From Actinomycetaceae bacterium (lineage in GTDB: Bacteria; Actinomycetota; Actinomycetes; Actinomycetales; Actinomycetaceae): a stretch of DNA of 54,972 bases. The stretch lies in contig JAUNVP010000018.1 in NCBI GenBank assembly GCA_030537615.1, forward strand, positions 1 through 54,972, written 5' to 3'. Positions within the stretch are counted from its first letter, which is position 1; every line of letters begins with the position of its first letter. The notes under the pieces were generated by a model. It did not search any database, was not told where the DNA came from, and worked only from the letters and a program-made list of their open reading frames with translations. Shown here piece after piece: positions 48,317 to 54,972 of the stretch. The position numbers were made by a program, and so were the translations under genes.

Positions 48317-48325
48317 AGTGTATCA
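48317..48325 (-). promoter_or_regulatory. Candidate extended -10 promoter of the cupin operon
   Basis: The minus strand reads TGATACACT, an extended -10 (TGN plus TACACT), with a weak TTCCCT 17 nt further upstream as -35. The predicted start point falls inside or at the edge of the DtxR-type box. Confidence 0.45.
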
Positions 48326-48356
48326 TTCACGATTGACAAAGGGAATATTAAAGCAC

Positions 48357-48386
48357 GAACGAATTTCCGCAGGCCGGAGGTCGTTC
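48357..48386. terminator. Compound hairpin between coaE and the cupin operon
   Basis: GAACGA (48357-48362) pairs with TCGTTC (48381-48386), and inside it TCCG (48366-48369) pairs with CGGA (48375-48378). A second, small palindrome (48399-48412) overlaps the coaE stop. Together they probably end coaE transcription before the cupin promoter. T-runs are poor. Confidence 0.45.
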
Positions 48387-48405
48387 TGCGCAACTAGTCG
48401 GGTAT

Positions 48406-49119
48406 TTACCCGTGAAAAGTCCGAATCGAATGAGCCTGTTCGAGAAGCACTTCGTATAGTTTGACGCCACACGCACGAAGATCACCTAAAGAACCCGCGT
48501 TGTCGAAGTGAATGTCTGCGTGCGCCAGTCTCTCGGAGTCTTTCATCTGGTGTGCAATCCGTTGACGAGCGTGATCTCGCGTCATCCCGCGCTCAACCAG
48601 TCGGGTCAGCCGTTGCCGCGGCGGTGCGGTCACGACGATGACTCCGTCCACCATCGATGCCATTCCGGCTTCTAATAGCACCGCTGCATCATAGATCCCC
48701 ACGTGGCCAGAAGGTGTACTCGCCAAAATCTGTGCTGCCCGGGCGCGAATGCGCGGGTGGGTAATAGCGTTGAGGTCGGCCAATGCTTGCGGGTCAGAGA
48801 ATACGATCTTCCCCAGCTTTTGACGATTGAGCGTGTCACCGTCCATCACCGATGAGCCAAACCGGACATGAATCTCTCTCAGAGCTGGCGTCCCGGGCTC
48901 AACAATTTCACGAGCAATAATGTCTGCGTCAGCAACGGTGGCGCCGCACTGTGAGAGCACGGCGGTGAGACTCGATTTCCCCGAGCCGATGCCTCCGGTT
49001 ACGCCGATGATGAGCGCTTTCGGCCCCTTGGAACGAAGGCCCGATAGGCGATCGAGTGCAGATCTGCGTAAAGCGGTCATGCTCCCCGTAAGGCGAGCAC
49101 CACCTACCGTGATATTCAT
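48406..49119 (-). CDS. coaE: Dephospho-CoA kinase
   Basis: Last step of coenzyme A synthesis. The 237-residue kinase has P-loop GGIGSGKSS (42-50), the Asp in TVADADIIAREIV, and QRLTRLVERGMTRDHARQRIA. The start at 49119 has GGAGGG 7 nt upstream; this leaves an N-terminal extension of about 36 residues before the usual CoaE start. Unlike some actinobacterial CoaE proteins it has no C-terminal GrpB-like (UPF0157) domain. rpsA is 67 nt upstream. Confidence 0.93.
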   Translation of the reverse strand: MNITVGGARLTGSMTALRRSALDRLSGLRSKGPKALIIGVTGGIGSGKSSLTAVLSQCGATVADADIIAREIVEPGTPALREIHVRFGSSVMDGDTLNRQKLGKIVFSDPQALADLNAITHPRIRARAAQILASTPSGHVGIYDAAVLLEAGMASMVDGVIVVTAPPRQRLTRLVERGMTRDHARQRIAHQMKDSERLAHADIHFDNAGSLGDLRACGVKLYEVLLEQAHSIRTFHG

Positions 49120-49138
49120 CGGGGCTCCCTCCAATGCA

Positions 49139-49169
49139 CAGTGGCCAGGTGTTATCCACCTGGCCACTG
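49139..49169 (-). terminator. Hairpin between rpsA and coaE
   Basis: CAGTGGCCAGGT (49139-49150) and ACCTGGCCACTG (49158-49169) form a 12-bp perfect stem with a 7-nt loop, 17 nt beyond the rpsA stop and 20 nt before the coaE start. No T-run follows. It likely lowers coaE expression relative to abundant rpsA. Confidence 0.65.
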
Positions 49170-49186
49170 AAAGACTAACAGTTGAG

Positions 49187-50635
49187 TTAGTTGTTGGTTA
49201 GCTTTTCACGCAGTGCTGCGAGAGCTTCATCCGACGCGAGAGTTCCAGATGATTCAACCGGCGTGGAGTACGATGCTGTGTCTTCGACAGCGGGCTCCGT
49301 CTCGGTTTCCTCTTCCTGGGCGCGTGCAACCTGAGCTTTGTGGGCCTCCCACCGGGCTTGCGCCTCGGCGTACTGGCTCTCCCATGCATCACGCTGCTCT
49401 TCGTATCCTTCCATCCATTCCTGGGTTTCGGGATCAAAGCCTTCGGGGTACTTGTAGTTGCCGTTTTCATCGTATTCGGCAGCCATGCCGTACAGTGATG
49501 GATCGAAGTCTTCAGATGCGGGATCGACGCCCTCATTCGCCTGCTTGAGGGACAGCGAAATACGACGACGCTCGAGATCAATATCGATGATCTTGACGAA
49601 TACTTCGTCATTGACCTTGACGACCTGTTCGGGCGCTTCGATGTGGCGCTGCGCAAGCTCGGAGATGTGCACGAGGCCTTCGATACCGTCCTCAACACGA
49701 ACGAATGCGCCGAACGGAACGAGCTTCGTGACCTTGCCGGGGACAACCTGTCCAATCGCGTGGGTACGAGCAAACGCCTGCCATGGATCTTCCTGCGTTG
49801 CCTTGAGCGATAGCGAGACGCGCTCGCGGCTCATGTCGACGTCGAGAACCTCAACGGTAACTTCGTCACCAACTTCGACAACTTCACCCGGGTGGTCGAT
49901 GTGCTTCCACGACAGCTCTGAAACGTGGACGAGGCCGTCTACGCCGCCGAGATCAACGAAGGCACCGAAGTTAACAATGGACGAGACGACACCGGAACGA
50001 ACCTGGCCCTTCTGCAGGGTGTGAAGGAAGTTGGTGCGGACCTCGGACTGGGTTTGTTCAAGCCATGAGCGACGGGAAAGCACAACGTTGTTGCGGTTCT
50101 TGTCGAGTTCAATGATCTTCGCTTCGAGCTCGCGGCCAATGTAGGGCTGGAGGTCACGGACGCGACGCATCTCGACGAGGGATGCGGGGAGGAATCCGCG
50201 CAGGCCGATGTCGAGAATGAGGCCACCCTTGACGACCTCGATGACGGTGCCGGTAACGACGCCGTCCTCTTCCTTGACCTTCTCGATCGTGCCCCAGGCA
50301 CGTTCGTACTGGGCGCGCTTCTTCGACAGAAGCAAACGGCCTTCTTTATCTTCCATCTGGAGCACGAGTGCTTCGATGGTGTCGCCGACATTGACGACGT
50401 CTTCAGGATCGATGTCGTGCTTAATGGAAAGTTCACGTGAAAGAATCACGCCTTCGGTCTTGTAACCGATGTCGAGCAGAACCTCGTCGCGGTCTACCTT
50501 GACGACGGAACCTTCAACAATGTCGCCTTCTTTGAAGTATTTGATGGTCTCGTCGATTGCGGCGAGAAGTTCGTCTTCCGAACCGATGTCGTTGACGGCA
50601 ACCTGCTCGGGCTGCTGGGGCGTAGAGGTGGTCAT
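49187..50635 (-). CDS. rpsA: 30S ribosomal protein S1
   Basis: The 482-residue S1 protein has four S1 RNA-binding repeats (for example GDIVEGSVVKVDRDEVLLDIG, GVVTGTVIEVVKGGLILDIG, GQVRSGVVSSIVNFGAFVDLG and GQVVPGKVTKLVPFGAFVRV) and an acidic, Glu/Ala-rich C-terminal tail of about 90 residues typical of actinobacteria. I chose the ATG at 50635 because the upstream frame to 50734 is leader; GGGGAA lies about 10 nt before. The leader of nearly 180 nt may allow S1 autoregulation, but no specific structure is evident. Confidence 0.95.
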   Translation of the reverse strand: MTTSTPQQPEQVAVNDIGSEDELLAAIDETIKYFKEGDIVEGSVVKVDRDEVLLDIGYKTEGVILSRELSIKHDIDPEDVVNVGDTIEALVLQMEDKEGRLLLSKKRAQYERAWGTIEKVKEEDGVVTGTVIEVVKGGLILDIGLRGFLPASLVEMRRVRDLQPYIGRELEAKIIELDKNRNNVVLSRRSWLEQTQSEVRTNFLHTLQKGQVRSGVVSSIVNFGAFVDLGGVDGLVHVSELSWKHIDHPGEVVEVGDEVTVEVLDVDMSRERVSLSLKATQEDPWQAFARTHAIGQVVPGKVTKLVPFGAFVRVEDGIEGLVHISELAQRHIEAPEQVVKVNDEVFVKIIDIDLERRRISLSLKQANEGVDPASEDFDPSLYGMAAEYDENGNYKYPEGFDPETQEWMEGYEEQRDAWESQYAEAQARWEAHKAQVARAQEEETETEPAVEDTASYSTPVESSGTLASDEALAALREKLTNN

Positions 50636-50812
50636 AAAGTTGTGTTCCCCGAATATGGAAATAGTAGTGATGGACAATTTTCTGTGGTGACGCGCACAGA
50701 CAGCGTAGATGCCTACCGTGCGATGCACACACAAACAATAATGCTATCAGTGTTTAGGAGGAAAGTAGGTAACGGAATCATGACATTTTGGCGTTAAGTT
50801 GATCGCATTTAT

Positions 50813-53443
50813 TTAATGCGCGGCAGACCTCCATGATTTTCCCACTCCCATTGAAATATCGAGTGGAACGTCAAGCGTCGCGGCCTTGGCCATGCAGTCC
50901 GCCATAATTTCTTTAACGGTGTCTTCTTCCGCGTCAATGATTTCCAACACCAGTTCGTCGTGTACCTGGAGAAGTACCCGTGATTTGAGTTCCTTTTCCC
51001 TGAGTTTCTGGGCCACATTCACCATCGCGACCTTAATGATATCGGCCGCAGACCCTTGGATTGGGGCATTGAGCGCGGCTCGCTCCGCCATGGAACGGCG
51101 TTGCCGGTTCGCCGAGTTGAGATCGGGTATATACCGTCTGCGCCCCATGAGCGTCTCGGTGTACCCCCGTCGCCGCGCCTCTTCTACGACGCTGTTAAGG
51201 AACCGTTGGACACCGCCGAATCGTTCGAAGTACTGCTCCCGCAACTGCCGTGCTTCTGGGACGGGAATTCCCAACTGCTGGGACAGCCCGTAGGAAGACA
51301 GCCCATAAGCGAGGCCGTATGAGGTTGCTTTAATCCGTCCGCGTAGCTGGGAGTCAACCTGCTCAACGGGGACGTGGAATACCATCGCAGCCATGGTGCG
51401 GTGTAGATCTTCGCCCGAGTTGAAAGCGTCAATGAGGGCCTCATCGTCAGACATGTGCGCCATGATTCGCATTTCAATCTGCGAGTAGTCAGCTGTGAGG
51501 AGATTGTCAAAGCCGTGTCCGGGCACAAATGCTTCACGTACTCGTAGCCCTTCGGCTGTGCGGGCAGGAATGTTCTGGAGATTCGGATCGACCGAGGACA
51601 GACGACCGGTTGCCGTTATCGTCTGCTTGAACGTCGTATGAATGTGTCCGTCTGATTCAACTGCTTTAATGAGACCATCAACAGTCTGCTGCATCTTGAT
51701 TTTGTCGCGATGGTCAAGCAGATGAGTCAGGAAGGGATGCCCGGTCTTCGCTAGTAAATCGTTTAATGCGTCCGCATTCGTCGTGTAACCGGTCTTGGTT
51801 CGTTTCGTCTTTGGCATATTGAGCTCGTCAAAGAGAACCTCCTGGAGTTGCTTGGGACTCGAGAGATTAACTTCGTGGCCAATAACGTCGTAGGCAGCCT
51901 GTTTGGCGGATTCGACGGCTTTCGCCAGCTCAGTCGACAGATCCTCGAGTACGGTCATATCGGCTGCAATCCCGCAGTCCTCCATATGCCACAACTCAGT
52001 TTGAACAGGGATTTCGAGCTTGGTAAGCAAACCGAGCGCTCCCCTGCTTTCCAGTTCGCTTCTCAGGGGGGCGACGAGATCATACTGGGCTTGAGCGAGA
52101 GCAACAGACGCAGTGTCGTCAACGATCAGCGACATCTGCCCTCCCTCATCGTCGAGCGAAACAGTCCTATCCAGGTAGCGGCGAGCCAATGCTCCGATTG
52201 AGAAGTCCCGCTGATCGGGCCGGCAGAGGTAGGCGGCAAGTTCGGTATCGAATACAGGCTCAGCCAATCCCATGCCACGCTTCTTGAGTAGGTGTCGAGC
52301 ACCCTTCGCATCGTGGGCTATGAGTGTTGGCGAACTCGTGAGAAAGTCGGTGAGCGCAGCTTCATCGTCACTGCTCAGCTCTCGCGGATCGAGGACGAGA
52401 GCGTGACCGGGCACATAGAGAATAATGAGGTCAATGTCCGATCCGGCCGGTGTCACAGTGACGCCAGTGTGTCCGTCGTGAGCTTTGAGCCACTGTCCGA
52501 CACTGATGTCATCTGCGCGCTCGATGACGATTTCAGTAGAGACTTCGGGCTCGGGCTCTGGTTCACCCACGTCGGCTTTGAAAACTCTTTCGCGTAGCGT
52601 GTTGAACTCAAGCGTGTCGAACAACTCTTCGAGCGCATTGCGGTCGATCGGTACCCGCTCCAAGTCATCAACAGTGACTTCCAAGGGCACAGTCGTCAGC
52701 AACTCATTGAGTTTCCGATTGCGTTTAACGTCATCGATATGCTCGCGCAACGCTTCACCGCGTTTACCACCGATCTTGTCGGCGTTGGCTAGCACCCCTT
52801 CGAGCCCGTCGTATTTCACGATCCATTGCGCTGCTGTTTTCTCCCCAACTCCTGGCACACCGGGAAGATTGTCCGCTTTTTCGCCAGTCAGAGCCGCAAG
52901 GTGGGGGTATCGTTGCGGAGGCACTCCGTACCGCTCTTCGACTGCATGGGCATCCATTTGACGTAGGTCGGACGTACTACGTCCCGGATAAAGCACGTGA
53001 GTATGATCCGTGATGAGCTGGAAGGTATCCCGATCCCCCGAGGCCAAAAGAACACTCATGCCGTGCTCCTCCCCCGCTTTTGCCAGCGTGGCGAGAATAT
53101 CGTCAGCCTCAAAACCATCTTTGGTAATAGACACGATCCCCATCGCATCAAGTACCTGTTTGATGAGCGGAACCTGCCCCTTGAACTCCTCGGGAGTCGC
53201 GTCCCGCCCAGCCTTATATTCGGGATATTCGTCTGTTCTAAATGAGTATCGCGAGGCATCGAAAGCAGCCGCTATGTGAGTGGGTTGGTGCTCGTCGATC
53301 ATTTTCAGCAACATCGTGATAAACCCATAAACCGCGTTGGTGGATTGCCCTGTCGAGGTCGAAAAGCTCTCCACTGGCAGGGCAAAGAAGGCGCGGAAGG
53401 CCATTGAATGGCCGTCGAGAACAAGCAGTCTATTTTCACTCAC
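50813..53443 (-). CDS. polA: DNA polymerase I
   Basis: The 876-residue enzyme has an N-terminal 5' nuclease domain (LLVLDGHSMAFRAFFALP, DGFEADDILATLA, LTGEKADNLPGVPGVGEKTA), a middle domain, and the family A polymerase domain (ATGRLSSVDPNLQNIP, TADYSQIEMRIMAH, QVHDELVLEI). The Asp-x-Glu exonuclease I motif is absent, so proofreading is probably lost, as in other actinobacterial PolA. Start is GTG at 53443 with AGGG upstream. It precedes rpsA and coaE, a conserved order. Confidence 0.95.
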   Translation of the reverse strand: MSENRLLVLDGHSMAFRAFFALPVESFSTSTGQSTNAVYGFITMLLKMIDEHQPTHIAAAFDASRYSFRTDEYPEYKAGRDATPEEFKGQVPLIKQVLDAMGIVSITKDGFEADDILATLAKAGEEHGMSVLLASGDRDTFQLITDHTHVLYPGRSTSDLRQMDAHAVEERYGVPPQRYPHLAALTGEKADNLPGVPGVGEKTAAQWIVKYDGLEGVLANADKIGGKRGEALREHIDDVKRNRKLNELLTTVPLEVTVDDLERVPIDRNALEELFDTLEFNTLRERVFKADVGEPEPEPEVSTEIVIERADDISVGQWLKAHDGHTGVTVTPAGSDIDLIILYVPGHALVLDPRELSSDDEAALTDFLTSSPTLIAHDAKGARHLLKKRGMGLAEPVFDTELAAYLCRPDQRDFSIGALARRYLDRTVSLDDEGGQMSLIVDDTASVALAQAQYDLVAPLRSELESRGALGLLTKLEIPVQTELWHMEDCGIAADMTVLEDLSTELAKAVESAKQAAYDVIGHEVNLSSPKQLQEVLFDELNMPKTKRTKTGYTTNADALNDLLAKTGHPFLTHLLDHRDKIKMQQTVDGLIKAVESDGHIHTTFKQTITATGRLSSVDPNLQNIPARTAEGLRVREAFVPGHGFDNLLTADYSQIEMRIMAHMSDDEALIDAFNSGEDLHRTMAAMVFHVPVEQVDSQLRGRIKATSYGLAYGLSSYGLSQQLGIPVPEARQLREQYFERFGGVQRFLNSVVEEARRRGYTETLMGRRRYIPDLNSANRQRRSMAERAALNAPIQGSAADIIKVAMVNVAQKLREKELKSRVLLQVHDELVLEIIDAEEDTVKEIMADCMAKAATLDVPLDISMGVGKSWRSAAH

Positions 53444-53508
53444 GGTTCTAACCCTAGATTGATTACGCGATTTCCTCACCCCGTTGAGATGGAACGCCGC
53501 ATAGTGCG

Positions 53509-53934
53509 ATGATTTCGTGGCACGATGAGGGAGTGAATTCGTATCCTGAAGAAACGCTCCTCACTCGATTGGAAATTGAAGTCGTCTCGGCTTCGCCCTC
53601 ACTCGTCGTACTGCGGATGCCGGTGGCTGGCAACACTCAAATCCACGGTGTCTTGCACGGCGGAGCCTCGGCAGCACTCGCAGAAACGGCCGCCTCAATG
53701 GCTGCCTCGGAGTACGCGCAGACCATCTCTTCTGGTGCCCTCATCGCGGTGGGGACAGAATTGTCGATGAGCCATATTCGTCCAGCGACCGGTGGATTCG
53801 TCACCGCCCGAACCGTCGCCGAGCACCTGGGCCGCTCGCGGACGGTTCACCGAGTAGTAATTGAAAACGAGGACGGAAAGATTATTAGTTCCGCCCTCGT
53901 GTCCAATCAGCTTATTGCCGCTAGGCAGAACTAG
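53509..53934 (+). CDS. PaaI-type hotdog thioesterase
   Basis: The 141-residue hotdog protein has the PaaI core NTQIHGVLHGGASAALAETAASMAA, containing H-G-G and the acid residue in the following helix, then SMSHIRPATGGFVTARTVAEHLGRS. It should hydrolyse acyl-CoA thioesters; aryl or menaquinone-pathway (DHNA-CoA) substrates are possible. It diverges from polA and overlaps the end of the convergent ANTAR gene by 4 nt. Confidence 0.88.
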   Translation: MISWHDEGVNSYPEETLLTRLEIEVVSASPSLVVLRMPVAGNTQIHGVLHGGASAALAETAASMAASEYAQTISSGALIAVGTELSMSHIRPATGGFVTARTVAEHLGRSRTVHRVVIENEDGKIISSALVSNQLIAARQN

Positions 53935-54521
53935 TCATCAACTTGGTCAATGACAGCTTCGGCGACTTCGCGCATCGATAAACGTCGATCCATCGACGTC
54001 TTCTGAATCCACCGGAATGCGTCAGGCTCGCTCATCCCCATTCGAGACATGAGTAGACCCTTGGCACGGTCAACGAGCTTACGGGTTTCAAAGCGTTCGG
54101 TCAGATCAGCGATCTCGTCTTCCATTTGCAAAATTTCCGCTTGCCGCGAAACCGCAATTTCAACCGCGGGAAGGAGATCAGAGGGTGAGAACGGCTTAAC
54201 GACATAAGCCATCGCGCCAGCATCGCGGGCGCGCTCAACCAATTCGGTTTGGGAGAAGGCAGTCAGCATGACGACAGCGCACGAGAGTTCTTTAAGAATC
54301 TTCTCAGAGGCGGTAATACCGTCCATCTTCGGCATCTTGACGTCCATGACGCACAAATCAGGTTCAAGTTCGAGGGCTTTTTCTACGGCGGCTTCGCCGT
54401 TGTCGACTTCGGCGACGACATCAAATCCAGCCCCTTTAAGAGTTTCCACAATATCGAGCCGGATCAGTGCCTCGTCCTCGGCTACCAGCACGCGGCGAGC
54501 TTTCTTTTCTGTCTTACTCAT
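53931..54521 (-). CDS. pdtaR: ANTAR-domain response regulator (PdtaR-like)
   Basis: The 196-residue protein has a receiver domain with Asp60 (LCVMDVKMPKMDGI) and Lys in YVVKPFSPSDL, a short coiled linker, and a C-terminal ANTAR RNA-binding domain (ETRKLVDRAKGLLMSRMGMSEPDAFRWIQKTSMDRRLSMREVAEAVI). ANTAR proteins bind paired hairpins in mRNA leaders and act as antiterminators. In mycobacteria PdtaR works with kinase PdtaS. No kinase is in the window. Position next to polA-rpsA-coaE is conserved. Confidence 0.93.
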   Translation of the reverse strand: MSKTEKKARRVLVAEDEALIRLDIVETLKGAGFDVVAEVDNGEAAVEKALELEPDLCVMDVKMPKMDGITASEKILKELSCAVVMLTAFSQTELVERARDAGAMAYVVKPFSPSDLLPAVEIAVSRQAEILQMEDEIADLTERFETRKLVDRAKGLLMSRMGMSEPDAFRWIQKTSMDRRLSMREVAEAVIDQVDD

Positions 54522-54524
54522 TGA

Positions 54525-54567
54525 CTATCCTAGTTTTTGTTCGGAGAGGAACTATCCCCTATCCTAG
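54525..54567. repeat. Two copies of CTATCCTAG upstream of pdtaR and tRNA-Leu
   Basis: The 9-mer occurs at 54525-54533 and 54559-54567, 34 bp apart, in the gap between the divergent pdtaR and tRNA-Leu. The gap is short, so these may be parts of their promoters, with TATCCT a possible -10 variant. Confidence 0.4.
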
Positions 54568-54603
54568 ATGGAGACAACGCTACGGTGAAAATCTGTCGCG
54601 TTC

Positions 54604-54677
54604 GCCCCGATAGCCCAACTGGCAGAGGCGGTCGGCTCAAACCCGGCTTGTTGTGGGTTCGAATCCCACTCGGGGTA
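54604..54677 (+). tRNA. tRNA-Leu(CAA) with short variable loop
   Basis: Acceptor GCCCCGA (54604-54610) pairs with TCGGGGT (54670-54676) with one G-T end wobble, and the discriminator is A77 in 54677. The D arm is 17 nt with a 3-bp stem (54613-54629), as in leucine and serine tRNAs. The anticodon loop CTCAAAC (54636-54642) gives anticodon CAA. The variable loop is only 5 nt (54648-54652), whereas bacterial tRNA-Leu normally has a long arm. T loop TTCGAAT is canonical. CCA is not encoded; TTTTT (54679-54683) follows. Confidence 0.82.
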
Positions 54678-54847
54678 CTTTTTATATCCATGGAATATCA
54701 GCGAAAAGTCGGTGTTTGCTCGCATATATCCCCCTCCGCGTTCCCTGAGCATTCCCTATGCAACTCAAACCGCAGTCAGCGTTTTCACATGCCAGTTCGG
54801 GTATCTTCCTTATCTCCAGACTCTCTCCAGCAACACCCATTTTCGCT

Positions 54848-54909
54848 AAGCAGAGCCTACAACCTCCGAAATTGCACTGAAGCAGAGCCTTGAGAGGGTG
54901 TGTAGGCTC
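54848..54909. repeat. Direct and inverted repeats in the right-end non-coding region
   Basis: AAGCAGAGCCT is present at 54848-54858 and 54880-54890. GAGCCTACA (54853-54861) is inversely repeated as TGTAGGCTC (54901-54909). Beyond 54909 the plus strand is rich in G and T. No protein is encoded in 54678-54972. It may be the edge of a mobile or repeat element cut by the window end. Confidence 0.45.
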
Positions 54910-54972
54910 ACCCCAACGTGTGGTGGTCCCCGTTTTTTGGATTGGGTTATTTGGTAGTCCTGGGTTTTGGGG

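Noticed and set aside
50804-50820. CGCATT/AATGCG hairpin as polA terminator
   Set aside because: Only 6 bp, AT-rich loop, overlaps the stop codon and lacks a T-run; not strong enough to list.

Overview
The window looks like a core-genome segment of an actinobacterium of moderate GC content. This rests on gene content and order: WhiA, OpcA, a fused cytidylate kinase-Der protein, an ANTAR response regulator next to polA-rpsA-coaE, and uvrC-rapZ-yvcK-whiA followed by gap-pgk-tpiA-secG. A facultatively anaerobic Actinomycetaceae-type organism (Arcanobacterium/Trueperella-like) is my best guess. That placement is inference, not a database result. I see no prophage, CRISPR array or complete insertion sequence.

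Layout. 1-95: 3' part of a tRNA-Pro(GGG) and a terminator. 96-1366: a DUF1801 gene diverging from a small membrane protein that is translationally coupled to a winged-helix regulator. 1381-2815: a type II NADH dehydrogenase pseudogene with two lesions. 3069-4055: a RarD-like permease. 4103-12426: an eight-gene minus-strand array (xerD, parA, scpA, scpB, rluB-type, tyrA, cmk-der fusion, trhO). 12608-19780: transketolase, an inverted HerA-like ATPase gene, and the coupled zwf-opcA-pgl operon. 19807-23289: gap-pgk-tpiA-secG. 23490-28539: uvrC-rapZ-yvcK-whiA. 28709-38650: glutamine synthetase, ogt, an acyl-CoA ligase with a short-chain dehydrogenase, uvrA behind a probable LexA box, a YciI protein, an alpha/beta hydrolase and an SBF-family transporter. 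38640-44397: a CtpE-like P-type ATPase, terC behind a probable yybP-ykoY manganese riboswitch, and uvrB. 44433-48248: an accessory operon (cupin, SAM methyltransferase, NitT/TauT-like ABC transporter) behind a DtxR/IdeR-type box. 48406-53934: coaE, rpsA, polA and a hotdog thioesterase. 53931-54677: an ANTAR regulator and a tRNA-Leu(CAA) with an unusually short variable region. 54678-54972: non-coding, possibly the edge of a repeat element.

How the genes work together. The window joins central carbon metabolism (lower glycolysis, oxidative pentose phosphate branch, transketolase), chromosome segregation (ParA, ScpAB, XerD), nucleotide excision repair (UvrA, UvrB and UvrC in three separate units), ribosome and translation functions (Der, S1, pseudouridine synthase, TrhO, tRNAs) and metal homeostasis (Mn riboswitch-TerC, P-type ATPase, DtxR-box operon). 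The best candidate for an undescribed system is the cupin-methyltransferase-ABC operon. It sits between coaE and uvrB, carries a near-canonical iron-repressor box over its promoter, and has no obvious assigned substrate.
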